Below, piece by piece: positions 22,138 through 34,758 of a DNA stretch of 64,000 bases. A program made the position numbers and the translations under genes. A model generated the notes under the pieces. The model had not been told where the DNA came from. It did no database searches and saw only the letters and a program-made list of their open reading frames with translations. Within the stretch, counting starts at the first letter, position 1. Each line of letters starts with the position of its first letter. The stretch is from Branchiostoma floridae. Lineage: Eukaryota; Chordata; Leptocardii; Amphioxiformes; Branchiostomatidae. The stretch spans positions 6,202,461 to 6,266,460 of the forward strand of contig NC_049992.1 in assembly GCF_000003815.2 (NCBI RefSeq), in the 5' to 3' direction.

Positions 22138-25100
22138 ATGGCGGACTACGAGTCGATCGTGTGTGTGAAGCCGGAGGTTTTCGTCTACAGAATCCCTCCC
22201 CGACCCTCCAACAGGGGCTACAGGTGAGACAAACTAGATAAACCTTCTCCCAACATGATCCACCTTTCCTGAAGCCTTCCGTTTAGCGGTTTTGTCAGCA
22301 ACGCCCCCGACTTTAGCGGTCAAAATTATATCCGGTCAAATTTTGAGGTAGGCGTATCGCGACCAAGGGGAGGGGCCGGTGACGTTTGTTACAGTTTGGC
22401 GTTATTTGCGTGTTCTTTAAACTTGGTCAACAGGTCTTCATACCATTAAGTACAGCAGGATTTCCATACTGCCTGTAAGGAAACCCCTCAGGATATTTTT
22501 GTGCTCATGATCAATCAAAAGTAAAAAACTCCATCTAAAGTTGAACTATGAAATATGCGATAAAATATTGGTCAGTATGTTACATGCAGTTACCACTGTG
22601 ACTAGTGTGTTAATATATAATGTAAGGGATCTAGAGTGAGAAAAAAAGTAGAATTTATTATATATATATATATATATCACTCTGGAGATACTGTAAAGGT
22701 GTAATTATTGCAATTCTCGCTGTGGTTTTATGGTGACACTTACTGTAAATGCATTTAAGTTTGCAAGGATTTAATTTTGCAGTAGCAGGAAAAAGGACTT
22801 TCCGAAGTGGTTTAAGTTCGTGCTAGCAACATGTAGACTCTTAAGTTACTAGTTACTGCTATGGAAAAATGTTTGCGGTCGTTTAAAATTCGCAGTGAAG
22901 CGGCCACCGTGAAAACCACGAACATTAAACCACCACAAAAGTTTCTGCATTTACAGTACGCCAAATTTCCATTTTGTACAGTATGCGACTATAGAAAACT
23001 TAAAACCACTGAGTAGCGCCATTTTCTCCTTATCAAAAAATTAGATTTGCAACTTAAGCCAACACGTCACCATTGTGGCAGACTGGCAGATATACTAGTA
23101 GTTGGTTTTGCCGGATGACCTCAAGGGTCACACTTTGTGTTCCGTCTGCAGCCTTTGTTTCTTGTAGTTGTAGTCAGAAAGTGATAAAACCTGTGCCCTG
23201 TGCTCGGTTCCGCACCAAACTGCCATCTCTGGGATGTGCTCTGTGTTCAAATATTGGTGATAACCTATTTTCTGTGCCTGCGTCCTCCGATTCCGGGGTT
23301 CTGGGCAGCCAAATTGGAACCCTGAAGCAAAGGATTTTGGGAACAGTCAGGGCTCAAAAAAACACCCCCCAAAATCCCACCTGCATATGCAGGTTAGTGC
23401 AGGTGAAATTTCAGAAGTGCAGGTATTTCTGATGTCTACCTGCACCTAACCTGCACTGGTCCATGTACTGGGTTTTATACATAAATGTCCCATGATGTAG
23501 GTGCATGTGGATTGTTATTAGCTGCATTGACTGTTACCACCTATAAAGTATAAAAGAAAAAAATTGCAATGGTCCCTGAACAATTTTAATATGATCCATA
23601 CTTCCTTTAAACTCAGAGTGGTACAGGTAAAATTTGTCTGGTGTAGGTGATTTTCAATGTTACCTGCACCAGTACAGGTATGCCAAAAAAAAGTATTTCG
23701 AGCACTGACAGTGAATAGCTTTGGGCATCCCTACGTGCTACATGCATGTACACAGCATAAGAAGATAAGAGGATTATGGATGAAGTGCCAAGCTGTTTCA
23801 CTGATTACCAAACGTCGCCCTGCTGTTATCACAAGTGCACACATGTACATAACAGGAACTGTACATCAATGGAACAGATCAACAGCAGTCATAAAATCAC
23901 TGATTAGACTGAAGAGTGAAGACTGTAGAAAAATTTAGAATATATAAATGTTAATTAAAGAATAGGTGCCGAGCTTGATAATGGATCAAGGTAGATTTGA
24001 ATTTTTCTTATATCAGGATTCATCTGTAGGTTCCCATACTGTAAATATTGAAATGATCATGGTGGTTTTATATTGACAACTGTTACTCTACCTATCCACC
24101 CTTAATCATTCAGAATCTAATGGAAAATTTTTAGTATGATCAATACTTCCTAAATTCAGTGGTGCAGGTAAAATGTTTCTGGTGCAGCTGATTTTCAATG
24201 TTACCTGCACCAGTGCAGGTAGCCTGTGTTTACACAATCTTTCGCTTGCTGGGATTTGACAATTGTAGGGCCGGCCGCTAAGAGCGTGATTTGGTTAGGC
24301 TACAGTACAGGTATGCAAAAAAAAAAATCATTTCGAGCCTTGCTGTTTCCAGCCATGGAATCACAACACATTTTGTAACCCCGCTTGAGATTCTAATAAT
24401 GAATAAAGAGCCCAATCAGACTTGTGATAACAGGAGTTGATGAATGTTGGATCATCAGTCACTGATTGATTTTATACTAACCTCTGGGGAGACGAAACAT
24501 TCATCTAACCCCATTAGAGAGAGTCACCTTGTTTAACCTTGTTAAAGGATTTGTCTGGTCACAGAATGTGTTAGCTTGTAGGGGTGGGTAAACACAAAAA
24601 CGTTTTTTTCTTGTTGGACCGGTCCAGAATAGGCACATACAGCTACATGTACTAGTACTGGAATTTGAGGTCTGTAGTTAATTTGACTTTTTGAGAAAGG
24701 AGAGGCGGTGAAATTTTGTCAACACGAGGTGTGGCCATCAATTTGAAAAGTTTTTTTTCTTTCCAAATCAGAAAAAATATGGTTGGGAAATCTAAGAAAC
24801 AACAAATAACATTTGTGTGGCCTTAGATATGTTTCTGAAACCATGAAAAAATGGCTGACAGCCTGTGTTTAAATTCAAATGTTTTTTATTTCCCCCACAG
24901 AGCGGCAGACTGGAAGTTGGATGCTCCAGACTACACCGGACGGATGAAAATTGTCGCCAAGGGCAAAAACTGTGTCATCAAAATAGAGGACAAAAATTCT
25001 GGTGGGCTTTGATAATCCTTACTTAGTACTGAAATTTACTTGAAATTCATGCAAATTGTGAAAAATCATCATGGGCAATGGAAATATTTCTAAATTAATT

Positions 25101-28100
25101 TAGTACACATGACTAGAAATATTCCCAAACTTTAAGTTGTTGCCTTGTAGTAAGTAAGCACTCACTCACTCCGGTGAGCTCGCTCGGAATCTCCACATAA
25201 CTAGTTTCCTCCACCCCTCTTTGTCATCCATTGTTGTGGGATAAGTAAGTTACGAAGCAAGCAGTTTTTAATGACAGAAACCTTAAGTTAGGGGCACTAT
25301 GAGTAGGAAAAGAAATGTAGCGTTTCCTGTTTCCTGACCTTCCTTAGAAACACCTGCCAATCCTAGTCTTTTTTTTTTGGGGGGGGGGGGGGGTGGAGTT
25401 ACATACTATAGTTTCCACAAAATTCCAGGTCTTGCTGACATTCTATTTTGTTCTATGCTATTCTCTCAACTTTTTGCATTGTTATATCTATTCCTAAAGA
25501 AATGAATTAAATTTTCAAGCCTTGTGATATAAAAAGGAAACACCCAAAACAAGCCCCAGGTCCTGTGATTACGAAGTCTGTGTTTTGTCAGACTCAGGGA
25601 GAGACATACTCAATATTTAATCATAGTTGACTCAGTGTCAGCTTGTCCTAAGCATGTATTGACAAAGGACTTTTGGCAGTGTGCTTTGTCAAAATAGAGT
25701 TAGCCATGCTGAGGGCTTACAGTTACAGTAAGGTGTGGCTTTAACTAGTACAGGGTTCTCCCCAGAATTTTTAGTATATATAGTGGAGGGGCTTGCAAAG
25801 AATTATGACCCAAACCAACGCGCTGCGCTTTCATGAAAATGGGTTCATTTTGCAATGACAGAGGGTGTCAAATAAGCTACAAGAGTTAATTAGTAAATAT
25901 GTTATAGTGATTCCTTTGTTGTGAAGTGACAAAATGACTGTTGTTTTGATTATCGCCCATATGCATTCACAAGTTTTTGCATACAATCAAGTAGAATGCT
26001 GATTTTTCCCGATATAGCCGCATCCGCCGATATCGGCGGGGCCGATATCGGGGTGCATCTAAACACATTTTGCAAATGGTAGCGCGGGATATCCGCTCGT
26101 AGCGCGGGACAACATTCGTGACCCCTTTTGACCTCTGGTGACACATCCCGCGGATTTCAAAATGGCGGGAATGTCGCTAGCTTTACCACTCGTTATCAAT
26201 CAGGTAATGTTCTTTCTGTATCTCATGCGCGTGATCTTAAACATGAGACGCCATGCAAGGGTAGGGCGCAGGAGGCGATTGAGATACAGGGAGAGACGAC
26301 AGCGGCCGGCTAGAGTGAACGCAGCGTTCTTTCTCGCTGCCCTGATTGTGGCGGAGGGTGGAGAGCCTGTATACCGGGGTGTACCAAGGAATCCCGCGTC
26401 CTTTTGGGATCTCCTCCGACGACCATACACTTATAAGAAAGGCAGTTTCTGCATATATATAGCTCCATGTGCAACGGGAGCACCCAGCTTTTCCCTCCGC
26501 CATCTTGCTCTCCCGCGCTAATATGGCGCTGTTCCCGCGTTATATGCTAATGAGCCTGCGTTAACTGTAGTTATATGCTAATGAGCTTCGCGAATTCGGG
26601 GAGCATCTACACGCGCGCAGAACAAGGCATGTCAAGATATTGAAAAAATTAAATTTTGCAAAGATCTCCAGAAATTCAGCATGTACATTTGCCAAGTTTG
26701 AAGCAAGCGGAGTCTACTCTATCAGCAAAATTTGCCCCTCAAAATGCAGGGAGAAACATTTAAACAGGCCCAGATTTCAAAATTTTCCCATACCCCCTTA
26801 GAATCGTCGTGCCAAACTCGCTTGCGTGTGTTGCTGTGGAAAATTGTAACATTGTTCTGTTCTCGAACCAGACTGTCAGACTTTTTTTCTTTTGTTCAAA
26901 TTGACGAATAAGGTTGTTGATACGATGTGCATTGACGTCCCCCCCCCCCCACTTTTTTGCAATAAACCTGAGTTTGCTCTGGTGGGCATGATATAAAATG
27001 AAATACAACACAGGGTATTCCGTATCGCCCTCGGTCCAGGCCCAACCCAAGAAAACTCAAGATTATCGCAAATAAGGACATCAACTGCACATTGCGTCAA
27101 CAACTTGTTCAATTCGAACAGAAGAACCAGGCAAAGGAACAAGGTCCACACAAGAAAGTTTAAATCATTCCAATCAAACTATGGAGCCCTACTAGTAGGC
27201 CGTATGTACAGTAAAATACTGTACTTCTAAAATACATAATTCTATATATACAAACGGGGTGTGTTATACCATGAGGTGGTTTACAAACCAACAAACATTT
27301 GATGTTTCTTCCTCTCATCCGTTTTCCAGGTGAGTTGTTTGCCCAGGCCCCTGTGGATGCGTATCCGGGCGTGGCCGTGGAGTCGGTAACAGACTCCAGT
27401 AGGTATTTCGTCATCAGAGTCCAGGATGATTCAGGTAGGTGGTGACATTGTCTGTTTGAAAGTAACATACTACGGTACCTTCCAATCAGGCTTTTAGCCA
27501 GGCATGCGTCATGGCATCATTTGCTCTTTTCCTAGACGATAATGTTTTGTTATTGGTTTACAACCACAGTGACTGTACTAGCTTATTGGCATGGAATTCA
27601 GTCACACAGCTGACGAGCTTTCGTCAAATTTGTTGATTCCCCGGAGGTTGGCAAATTGAAAAATCGCCCGAGACTTGAGCATATTTTTCACCTGGAAGTC
27701 TACTACCGGTAGTACCCCATCAAAGTGTCTGGACCAGGCTTGGATACCTGTGAACATTGACCGATCACTAAAAATTGTTCGATTATGGAGAGAACGCAGG
27801 GTGTGTGTCTGCCAAAAATGTCATTCAGATCTTGCAGACATGTTGGCTGTTGGATTCATATTTCTTGCTGTGTGACAAACCTTAGGGCATTATAGCTAGA
27901 GAGTTTGTTTTCCATTTACTAAGGACCTCAGGGTAATGGTGTTTTCATCTTTTGTTACCTTGCAGGCCGCAGTGCGTTTATCGGGATGGGATTTGGGGAC
28001 AGAGGAGACTCGTTCGACTTTAATGTTGCTCTACAGGATCACTTCAAGTAAGTTCTTAGAACGTAGATTTCATGATTAAAGTACTCACACTTCTTTAACT

Positions 28101-31100
28101 GTCTTATAAGAACAAAAGGTCACATTGCAAAGTCAATGCCAAAGTTGGTATGTATCTTTTAGTCTATTGAGGTTTATCAAAAACAGTTCAGTCAGCAGAC
28201 ATTGGCTGCAATGTGTGTAGAGCCAGGATTGTGTAATGTTATAATTGATGAAGTCCTTTACAGCTATTCAGGTTATGGTATATGTATTACATGCATGAAC
28301 TGAACTGAACTGCAATAAACAGTAACAGTTGTTGTAATCTAAATGCATCTACATGTAATGTAAGGTTACCAGTTTACGTGCAGGACCAGTTTACGGTCAC
28401 TTATTGGTGGATGCAGACTTCGAGGTCAATTGTAAAAAAGAAAATTCTCTTGAGTAGGAAAGAAGTACGTTTATATCATCTATGTGTCTTGCCTTATTTA
28501 TCCTATAACTTTGCATCCAGCTAATCACATCTGAAAAGTCCGACAACAATTTACATTTACGCTTGAGTGCGCACAACACTATTACAGATGACCCGGTTCT
28601 GATCGTAATTCTAGACGGCTATTTTCGTCCCCTCTTTAAAATCCAACAAACTCTTTATGAATTGAAACATCACCTCAAACCAAACCTGGAGTTCTTATCT
28701 CAAGAATGCATGGTGATTTTATGTGTGTTGTCCAAGGAAACTCTTATAAACTGCATAAAAACAAGTGACTGTCCTCGCCGAGCGGGTAGTTTTCGAACGC
28801 CATGTTGCATCACGTGACTTACCTGTTAAAGCTTGGTGCACTGGAGAGCGAGAAATTGTCGCAAGGGGCGCTGTTGGGGCTAATTTATGTGGGGAGTGCA
28901 CAGCGTGAGCAAGCCACATGTATACTGAACGCATTTCAAGGCCAGTTCCTATCTATACAGGTGATAACAACATCCAAATGCGTTGCCATTATTATGAGTA
29001 GCATTGTGCAAGTTGTCGAACAGCATGGCGCTCTGAGTGGCGTTCTGTTGGGGCAAAGATGAATTACCGATAACGTTTAGCGGCGATGCAAAGTGGCGGC
29101 ATGGCCATATGTAAACAATTTATCCATTGTGTTATCTCAGTGAACTACGTGGGGGACTTTTAAGGGAAATGATCAGATATATGTCCTTTAGAAAAATAAC
29201 CTCATGGAGAAACACCCAACTGACTGTAAATTGGTCACCCTGGAAGAATTCTTGGCTGCAGACTTGTTTATTAAAGACGCTCGTACGGCGAGAAATCCTT
29301 AGAAGAAATATGATGCCACACACAGCTTGACGCAGACCGACTTTGATGTCTTCCAATTAAGGACAGCTTTTCACTTCCTGACCTGCGCGCTTTCCATAAA
29401 ACGGCATTATTAACAAATCGACCGTAAACTGGTAACCTTACGTTAGTATACTGGCTGTTGTTTAAGCCTAATTAGTTGATAGGCTTAGTTTCACAGTCTG
29501 CTTGTCTGTGTACATATGTATGCTTGTCTGAATATTTCCAATTGGAACATGCAGTTACATTGTAAGCCTTTTTTTATGAGAATGAAACCTAGTATGTAAA
29601 GTGTACTGCAATGTATATCATTGTGCAAACAGGCTTTTTGTATGATGTAGTTCCACTATAACATATAATATTGTGGTGCACTGCCTATCAAACAATCCCA
29701 AACATGATGTTCTCCAACAACTTTAACAGTTGCGACTCCAACATGGCCTCCAGGGGACATGGAATTATTAATCATCATAATGTCATAAACAAAGCACCTT
29801 TATAAGCTTTTTCATGGTTTCAACTCCTTGTGTGCAGTGTGATGCATTGTGGTTAACATGTCAAAGTTGAAGGCCCCTGAGACATAAATAAACATATTAG
29901 GTATTATGTAGACATGTATCAAGCATGGTCTAGACAACACCCCACCTAACTCCTTCTGCTTTTCCCCCTACCCGTTCACCTTTTCCCCCGGACTTCCTCT
30001 TAACCCCCGCCGTACTTCATCTGTGCCCCCGTCATTCCTCTTTACCCCCGGTGTAATTCTGCTTTTCCCCCACCCTTTTCCTTTTCCCCCAATGGCCGCC
30101 GTCAACCCGAATTGCACGTAGTCGACACGAAAATCGCTCAGAAAGGAACAATAACGGCTGCGCCACGGAACATGAAATAGCCTATTCTCAATGACATGTT
30201 CTGGGCCACCATTCTGCCAAGTGGCGTTTCACAACTCCTTCCCAGTTTGAACTGAAAAGGCACATGCCGTCAGCAGTGGGTAGTTTGTGGCACTCCACCG
30301 CATAGCTCGGTGGCGGACCGCTTGAAGCCGGGGTTTTGTGGCGTTCCAGAAAACCATTAGACTTTGCTACAAGTTAAGAATCTGGGGGAAAAGCAGGAGT
30401 TAGGTGGGGGTGGACAAGAACTGTTCACAACCAACTGTTAACAACATTATGACCTTCAACTATGGACCTTAATATTTTAATACTGCAGTGAATTTTTCTG
30501 GGGTAAATCTTTGACCATTTGTAAACCAGTTTTGGTCATGACTTTTGGTAACCTGTTGCTGTGCCATCTCCAGGTGGGTTCGGAAAAGTGAACAGATAGA
30601 AAAGGAAGGCACGACAGACACCGGCCCCAAGCTGGACCTGGGCTTTAAGGAGGGACAAACCATCACAATCAACATAGGGGTGAGGATGGAGAATGTCAGA
30701 TTTTATCCTTTCTGCCCTCTCTGTATAAAATAAACTTGGACAACTAGTAAGCAATAATAGAGCATTAAGAGTGGAAATATTCTGGATAAGGCAATCTGTA
30801 TGAAATTGATATCTACTGCACTTGGTGTCAATATCATTCATTACATTCGCCAAGAAGGTTATATTTTCGGTTAAGGACTCATGTTGTGTCCCAATATGTA
30901 GGTCAACAGCATATATGTAGAGTAGAAATAAAGGTCAAGTTCCATAATGGGAAAATCAAGGTCAAGTTCGATAATGGGCCTCCTAGCGGCGAGTTACGGT
31001 ATTGCAGTCGAGGTTCAAAGTAGGGGGTAATGTGTTTCTCATGTGCCACTTTGATGATTTTTGGGTAGTGGATTCGTCTTTGGGTAGGGAGTAAGTTGTA

Positions 31101-33138
31101 TATAAGTTTGGGCCCCTTCGCAGTCTTTTTTAAACTACAGGGGCCTATTTTGTTTTAGACTATGAAAGGGAATAACTCAAGAAAGGGGGGACGGATTGTC
31201 ATGATAGTTGATTTGCTTGTTATTTCATACTTTAAGCTGTTAATGATTTCCTCACTTTCCATTCTGCAGAAAAAGAAAAGTGGTTCCAAAGCAAAGCCCA
31301 GTGCAGGAGCAGGAGGGTTCCTCCCCCCACCCCCCGGGGGTAAAATCCCCACCCTGACCCCACCCCCTGGGGGAGCTGCAGCCCCACCCCAGCAGCCACA
31401 GACAGCCACAGGTAAAGCTTTGATCTTTTTATTCAACATTGTCCTGTGGTGGCAGCTTTTGCTTGTGCTGTCTGTACCATTACATGTAGAAACTGATAAA
31501 TGATGCAAATTTTTAAAGTAATAATTAAAAGTATTACAAAATCATAACTGTGTATAATTCTCCAGTATAAATGTTGACAATATCCATACATGAACACATT
31601 GCAGTTATTATTGTATCAAGGCAAGAGTATGTAAACAAGGCAATTCAAATTCTCTACAACTGTAACAAATGGGAGCGGGGAGATTTACTTCCATACGTTT
31701 CGAGTAACATCCATCACTTTGAAGGAACTTTCTTTTGGAAACACTGAAGAGTGTTGGGTGTCACACAAAATGTCCAGAAGTAAATCTCCCATTTTTATCC
31801 AGTTGTACATTTGTAGAGATTGAATTTCCTAGTAAATTACTGTAACACAATGCTTTGTTCACAATGCTTTGTTGCGTTGGTGCAAATCCTTCTGTCGGGA
31901 GTTGGTGATTCACTTCAAATCAGACACCCGGATGGAGGCCTGGCAAACCTCTGTCTTGTATCAGCCACATGCTGATCTACATCATTCACCCGGACGGGTG
32001 TGTCACCCCGTAAGGGGCGGTATAACCCGTCGTGTGCGAACATGTGGGAACATGTACAGGGTTAGCCCTTGACAATAGCCTACGGCTAGTTGGGCAGCCC
32101 TGGCTGTTTGTAAACAGCTGAACAAATAAATAAATGCTTTGTTGCAGTAAGGGTGGTTTTAGGGTGACAGCTGGTGTGTTCTTTCTTTACTGCAGGTGGC
32201 TTAGGTGGTCTCAGCGGTCTCTCAGCCCCTCCCCCTAACCCCCCCGCCCCCAACCAACCAGCGCAATCCAACGTCAATTCACTCTTAGATCTGGATCCCT
32301 TTGCGTCATCATCGGCAAGTAACACGTCGTCAACCGGGGGTGACTGGGGAGACTTCGCAGGAGCTGGGTAAGTCGAATCTCCAAGCAGATCCTACAATGG
32401 CATAAGTACCAAACTGACCAAGGAGTGTAGTCAGCCAAGAGGTGTCCATTGGCCATGTAGCAAAACACACTCCTAAGCAGGCTTCACTCCTCTGCCAGCT
32501 TTTGATACTAATTCATGCTACTGTAGGATCTACTTGGAGATTAGGTAAGTCATGAGGATTTGGAAGTAACACATTTTATGTTATAAGTTCAACCAATGGA
32601 AGCACAGCAATAAGGGGCTTGACCAATGAGAGAGTGAGTGTATGTCTTTAACTGGGAACGGGTTAACTTGTCTTAAAGTTTGCAAAATACTGTCTGGAAA
32701 ACTGACTCACATTTTTATATATATACCAAATTGATTTTTTGGAAAATAAGAAATTATCCAAAAAGTAGATCCACTTCTAACATCCAAGTTTGAAGATGTC
32801 TCACTAGTAAGTCCTTTAAGATTTACCTCAAGAGTAGGAAATTTTACCTTAGTTGATTTGATAATTGTGTTTTCTTTAATTCTTATCCTATTTTGAGCAA
32901 GCACTTGCTGTTTTATTGTTCTTCAATCGTTTCATATTTTGCTGTCATCAACTTTGCTACAAACACTTTGCAATGCAGGGAAACCAATTTGACATTTAAT
33001 AGAATAAGGAAAGATGATGATGAAATAAAACTTGAGCCAAGATGTCTTTTAAAATGTACATAATTTTGATTAATACATTCTTTCTCCTCTAGGTCTGGGA
33101 ACAACAACCAGTCTGGCTCAAGCTGGGTGCAGTTCTGA
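22138..33138 (+). CDS. NECAP1/2: NECAP, adaptin-ear-binding coat-associated protein, complete
   Basis: Eight coding exons join in phase: 22138-22223, 24901-25001, 27330-27434, 27966-28047, 30574-30679, 31270-31411, 32196-32367 and 33093-33138 (TGA), giving 279 aa (human NECAP1 275). NECAP proteins bind AP-2 on clathrin-coated pits and regulate AP-2 activation and recycling. The PH-like PHear domain fills about residues 5-135 ([58 protein letters not shown], then [13 protein letters not shown]). A Pro/Gly-rich region follows, then AP-2-binding motifs: DPF (241-243), WGDF (258-261) and terminal WVQF (276-279). Two adjacent ATGs (22135, 22138) precede ADYESIV; I chose the second to match the family start MA. 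It is equally related to vertebrate NECAP1 and NECAP2, as expected for a pre-duplication single gene. Confidence 0.96.
22741..22958. mobile_element. CTGTAAATGCA-ended MITE, copy 2 (NECAP intron 1)
   Basis: The ends tactgtaaatgcattta and ttctgcatttacagta are inverted, flanked by TA on both sides. The interior resembles the copies at 39941 and 53242 (aagtttgcaaggatttaatt). Confidence 0.85.
25751..26758. mobile_element. About 1-kb nonautonomous element with CAGGGTTCTCCC-like ends, NECAP intron 2
   Basis: The left end cagggttctccccagaattt resembles the reverse complement of the right end aaaatgcagggagaaacatt. The middle (26000-26640) is CG-rich, with gccgatatcggcgg palindromes and the direct pair ggggtgcatctaaacac / ggggagcatctacacgc, so another element may be nested there. 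The ends recall hAT elements, but no 8-bp duplication was confirmed. Confidence 0.5.
28362..29439. mobile_element. Nonautonomous DNA transposon with 16-bp TIRs, NECAP intron 4
   Basis: aaggttaccagtttac (28362-28377) is exactly complementary to gtaaactggtaacctt (29424-29439), and a flanking TA suggests a TA target duplication. The left TIR is followed by a second partial copy (accagtttacggtc). The interior has short open frames but no recognisable transposase. Confidence 0.75.
29938..30411. mobile_element. Nonautonomous element with CCACCTAACTCC ends, NECAP intron 4
   Basis: ccacctaactccttctgctt at 29942 mirrors aagcaggagttaggtgg ending at 30407. The interior is C-rich (repeated ttttccccc). 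The segment tctgggccaccattctg at about 30201 resembles ttcctggccaccactctg in the inverted-repeat arm at 13950, so the two elements share ancestry over at least a short core. Confidence 0.6.
31651..31820. mobile_element. Palindromic MITE, NECAP intron 6
   Basis: tctctacaac...gggagatttacttc is mirrored by gaagtaaatctccc...ttgtagaga. The interior is partly self-complementary and there is no coding capacity. Confidence 0.6.
31876..32132 (+). mobile_element. Short retroposon flanked by 13-bp target duplications, NECAP intron 6
   Basis: The identical 13-mer aatgctttgttgc flanks the element at 31863-31875 and 32133-32145. The right end has an A-rich tail, aacaaataaataa. Size, tail and long target duplication indicate retroposition: a SINE or a 5'-truncated LINE. 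No tRNA-like A/B boxes were recognised. Confidence 0.75.
32375..32543. mobile_element. 169-bp MITE inserted at the NECAP exon 7 splice donor
   Basis: The ends aatctccaagcagatcctac and gtaggatctacttggagatt are inverted repeats. The octamer ggtaagtc occurs at 32367-32374 and again at 32544-32551, directly bordering the element, so the target duplication is the splice donor itself. A related truncated copy lies at 41165-41290. Confidence 0.85.
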
Positions 33139-33573
33139 TGGTAACAGCTAGGGGGCACTTCATGATAACCAACTTGAATGGCAACTTCATTCACTCCATA
33201 TGCATGTAGACTATTCTCCACAAGAACTATGTGCACTGTTATATAGGCCTTTGAAATATGCTGACAGTCTGAAATTTGTGCCATTTTATTTTTATTTTGA
33301 AAACAGTTTAGAGACTGTGAATACTTGCGTACTTCAAAAAAAGAAATTTGAATATGTCACACTGCATTCATCTTCATGATAAGAGTAAATTTTGACAATA
33401 TTCGCAGATTTCAACTTCATTGAGCATCAAATATTGTATGATCAAATGTTGTCGTTTACGCAATAATCTGTAACCAAAAGACAATAATGATATGAACCAA
33501 GGAAGTTGATTGTTTTGGCCTCACTTCACTACCAATGTTGTGTAAGGCTTCAAATCTTTTAGCTTGCAATTGC

Positions 33574-34144
33574 AGGGGTGCATAAGCATTGTGCAAATTT
33601 TCCCCAAACACATAAATCACTATATGAATTCATATAAATTTTGTGAAAAATGCACAAATCACTATGCAAAACAATTGATCCTTATATGAATTAATAATGC
33701 ATGAATTTTTTGTGATATACAGAAATCTTACGCAAACCGCTGCCTGCATGGGTCACGTGACAAATGAAATGAATATTCAAGATGGCAGCCACGATCTTCG
33801 CCACAGGAAAATACAATGTGAGATAGAGCAAAATGATCATGAGTAGCTCACAGGCTATTAATAGATATATATTTGTGATGGTATATCATTAATGCGAAGC
33901 CTTTGAGTTTGAAATAAAGATATCAGGGGGAGAAACACTCAGAAAACTGAGACCTTCTCCCAAGGAGTGTTTGCCTGCAGGTTTGCGGAAAGTTTGTGCG
34001 TATCTCATTCATGCCTTTCACATAAGGATTGTACGTTTTAGCATAGTGATTTGTGCATTTTTCATAGATTTTGCATAGTGATTCGTGCACTTTCATAAAA
34101 TTTGTATGAATGTCATAAGATTTGTGCAAATGCTTAGACACCTA
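33574..34144. mobile_element. Foldback element of about 570 bp
   Basis: The left arm (gcataagcattgtgcaaatt, then repeated aatcactatgcaaaa-type phrases) is mirrored by the right arm (gcatagtgatttgtgcattt ... tttgtgcaaatgcttagac). The arms are about 170 bp each and contain internal short repeats. The element lies 0.44 kb after the NECAP stop and contains the AATAAA at 33913. Confidence 0.75.
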
Positions 34145-34341
34145 TTAATTGGCTCTGCAGAAAATAATAAGAGTTTGGTTTATCATGGATCGACATTGTA
34201 CATATGATGGGAAAAGCTGTAATCTCACGATTTGGAAGGAAATATGTCTCAATATATATGATGTAGCAGAAACTCTGATGCATGATTGTACATACTATCA
34301 ACAGAAAGGAATGTAAGAAGCTGAGACATGTACAATGCAGT

Positions 34342-34758
34342 AGCCTGGGTACCATCTGGGTAGTAGTTCGCTTCGATGTTTAATATATGCTACATCATTT
34401 ATATACAGTTACCCCTCTGCTTTTCCTTTGAGAATCTCTAACGCCAGGAATATTTAATTACAGGGTATCATCCAAATTTAGGACGAAGGCACTGATTGGT
34501 CCCTACCATCTTATCCTGCTTGCGGGAGGGTCTGTTTGGACGAGAATCAAATATCCCAGACGTTTGAGAAAAATTTTGTTGTAAACTGATCACAGTATTC
34601 GAACAGGTGTTGGAAGTCCTGTTCGAACAAGCACTCAGAACCTATTTCTTAATTTGCTCATCAACTGACATCACTACCAAAAGGTTTGAATGTTCACTTC
34701 CCCAGATGGGTAGCAGAAGCAAACATAGTAGCGAACTACTATGGATGGTACCCAGGCT
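34342..34758. mobile_element. MITE with AGCCTGGGTACCATC ends
   Basis: agcctgggtaccatc (34342-34356) is exactly mirrored by gatggtacccaggct (34744-34758), with further inner similarity around gtagttcgct / agcgaactac. There is no coding capacity. Confidence 0.8.

Noticed and set aside
26138-26521. 127-residue Arg-rich plus-strand open frame in NECAP intron 2
   Set aside because: CG-rich repeat sequence with a similarly long frame on the other strand. No recognisable domain; it ends inside the repeat. A decayed transposase N-terminus is possible but unsupported.
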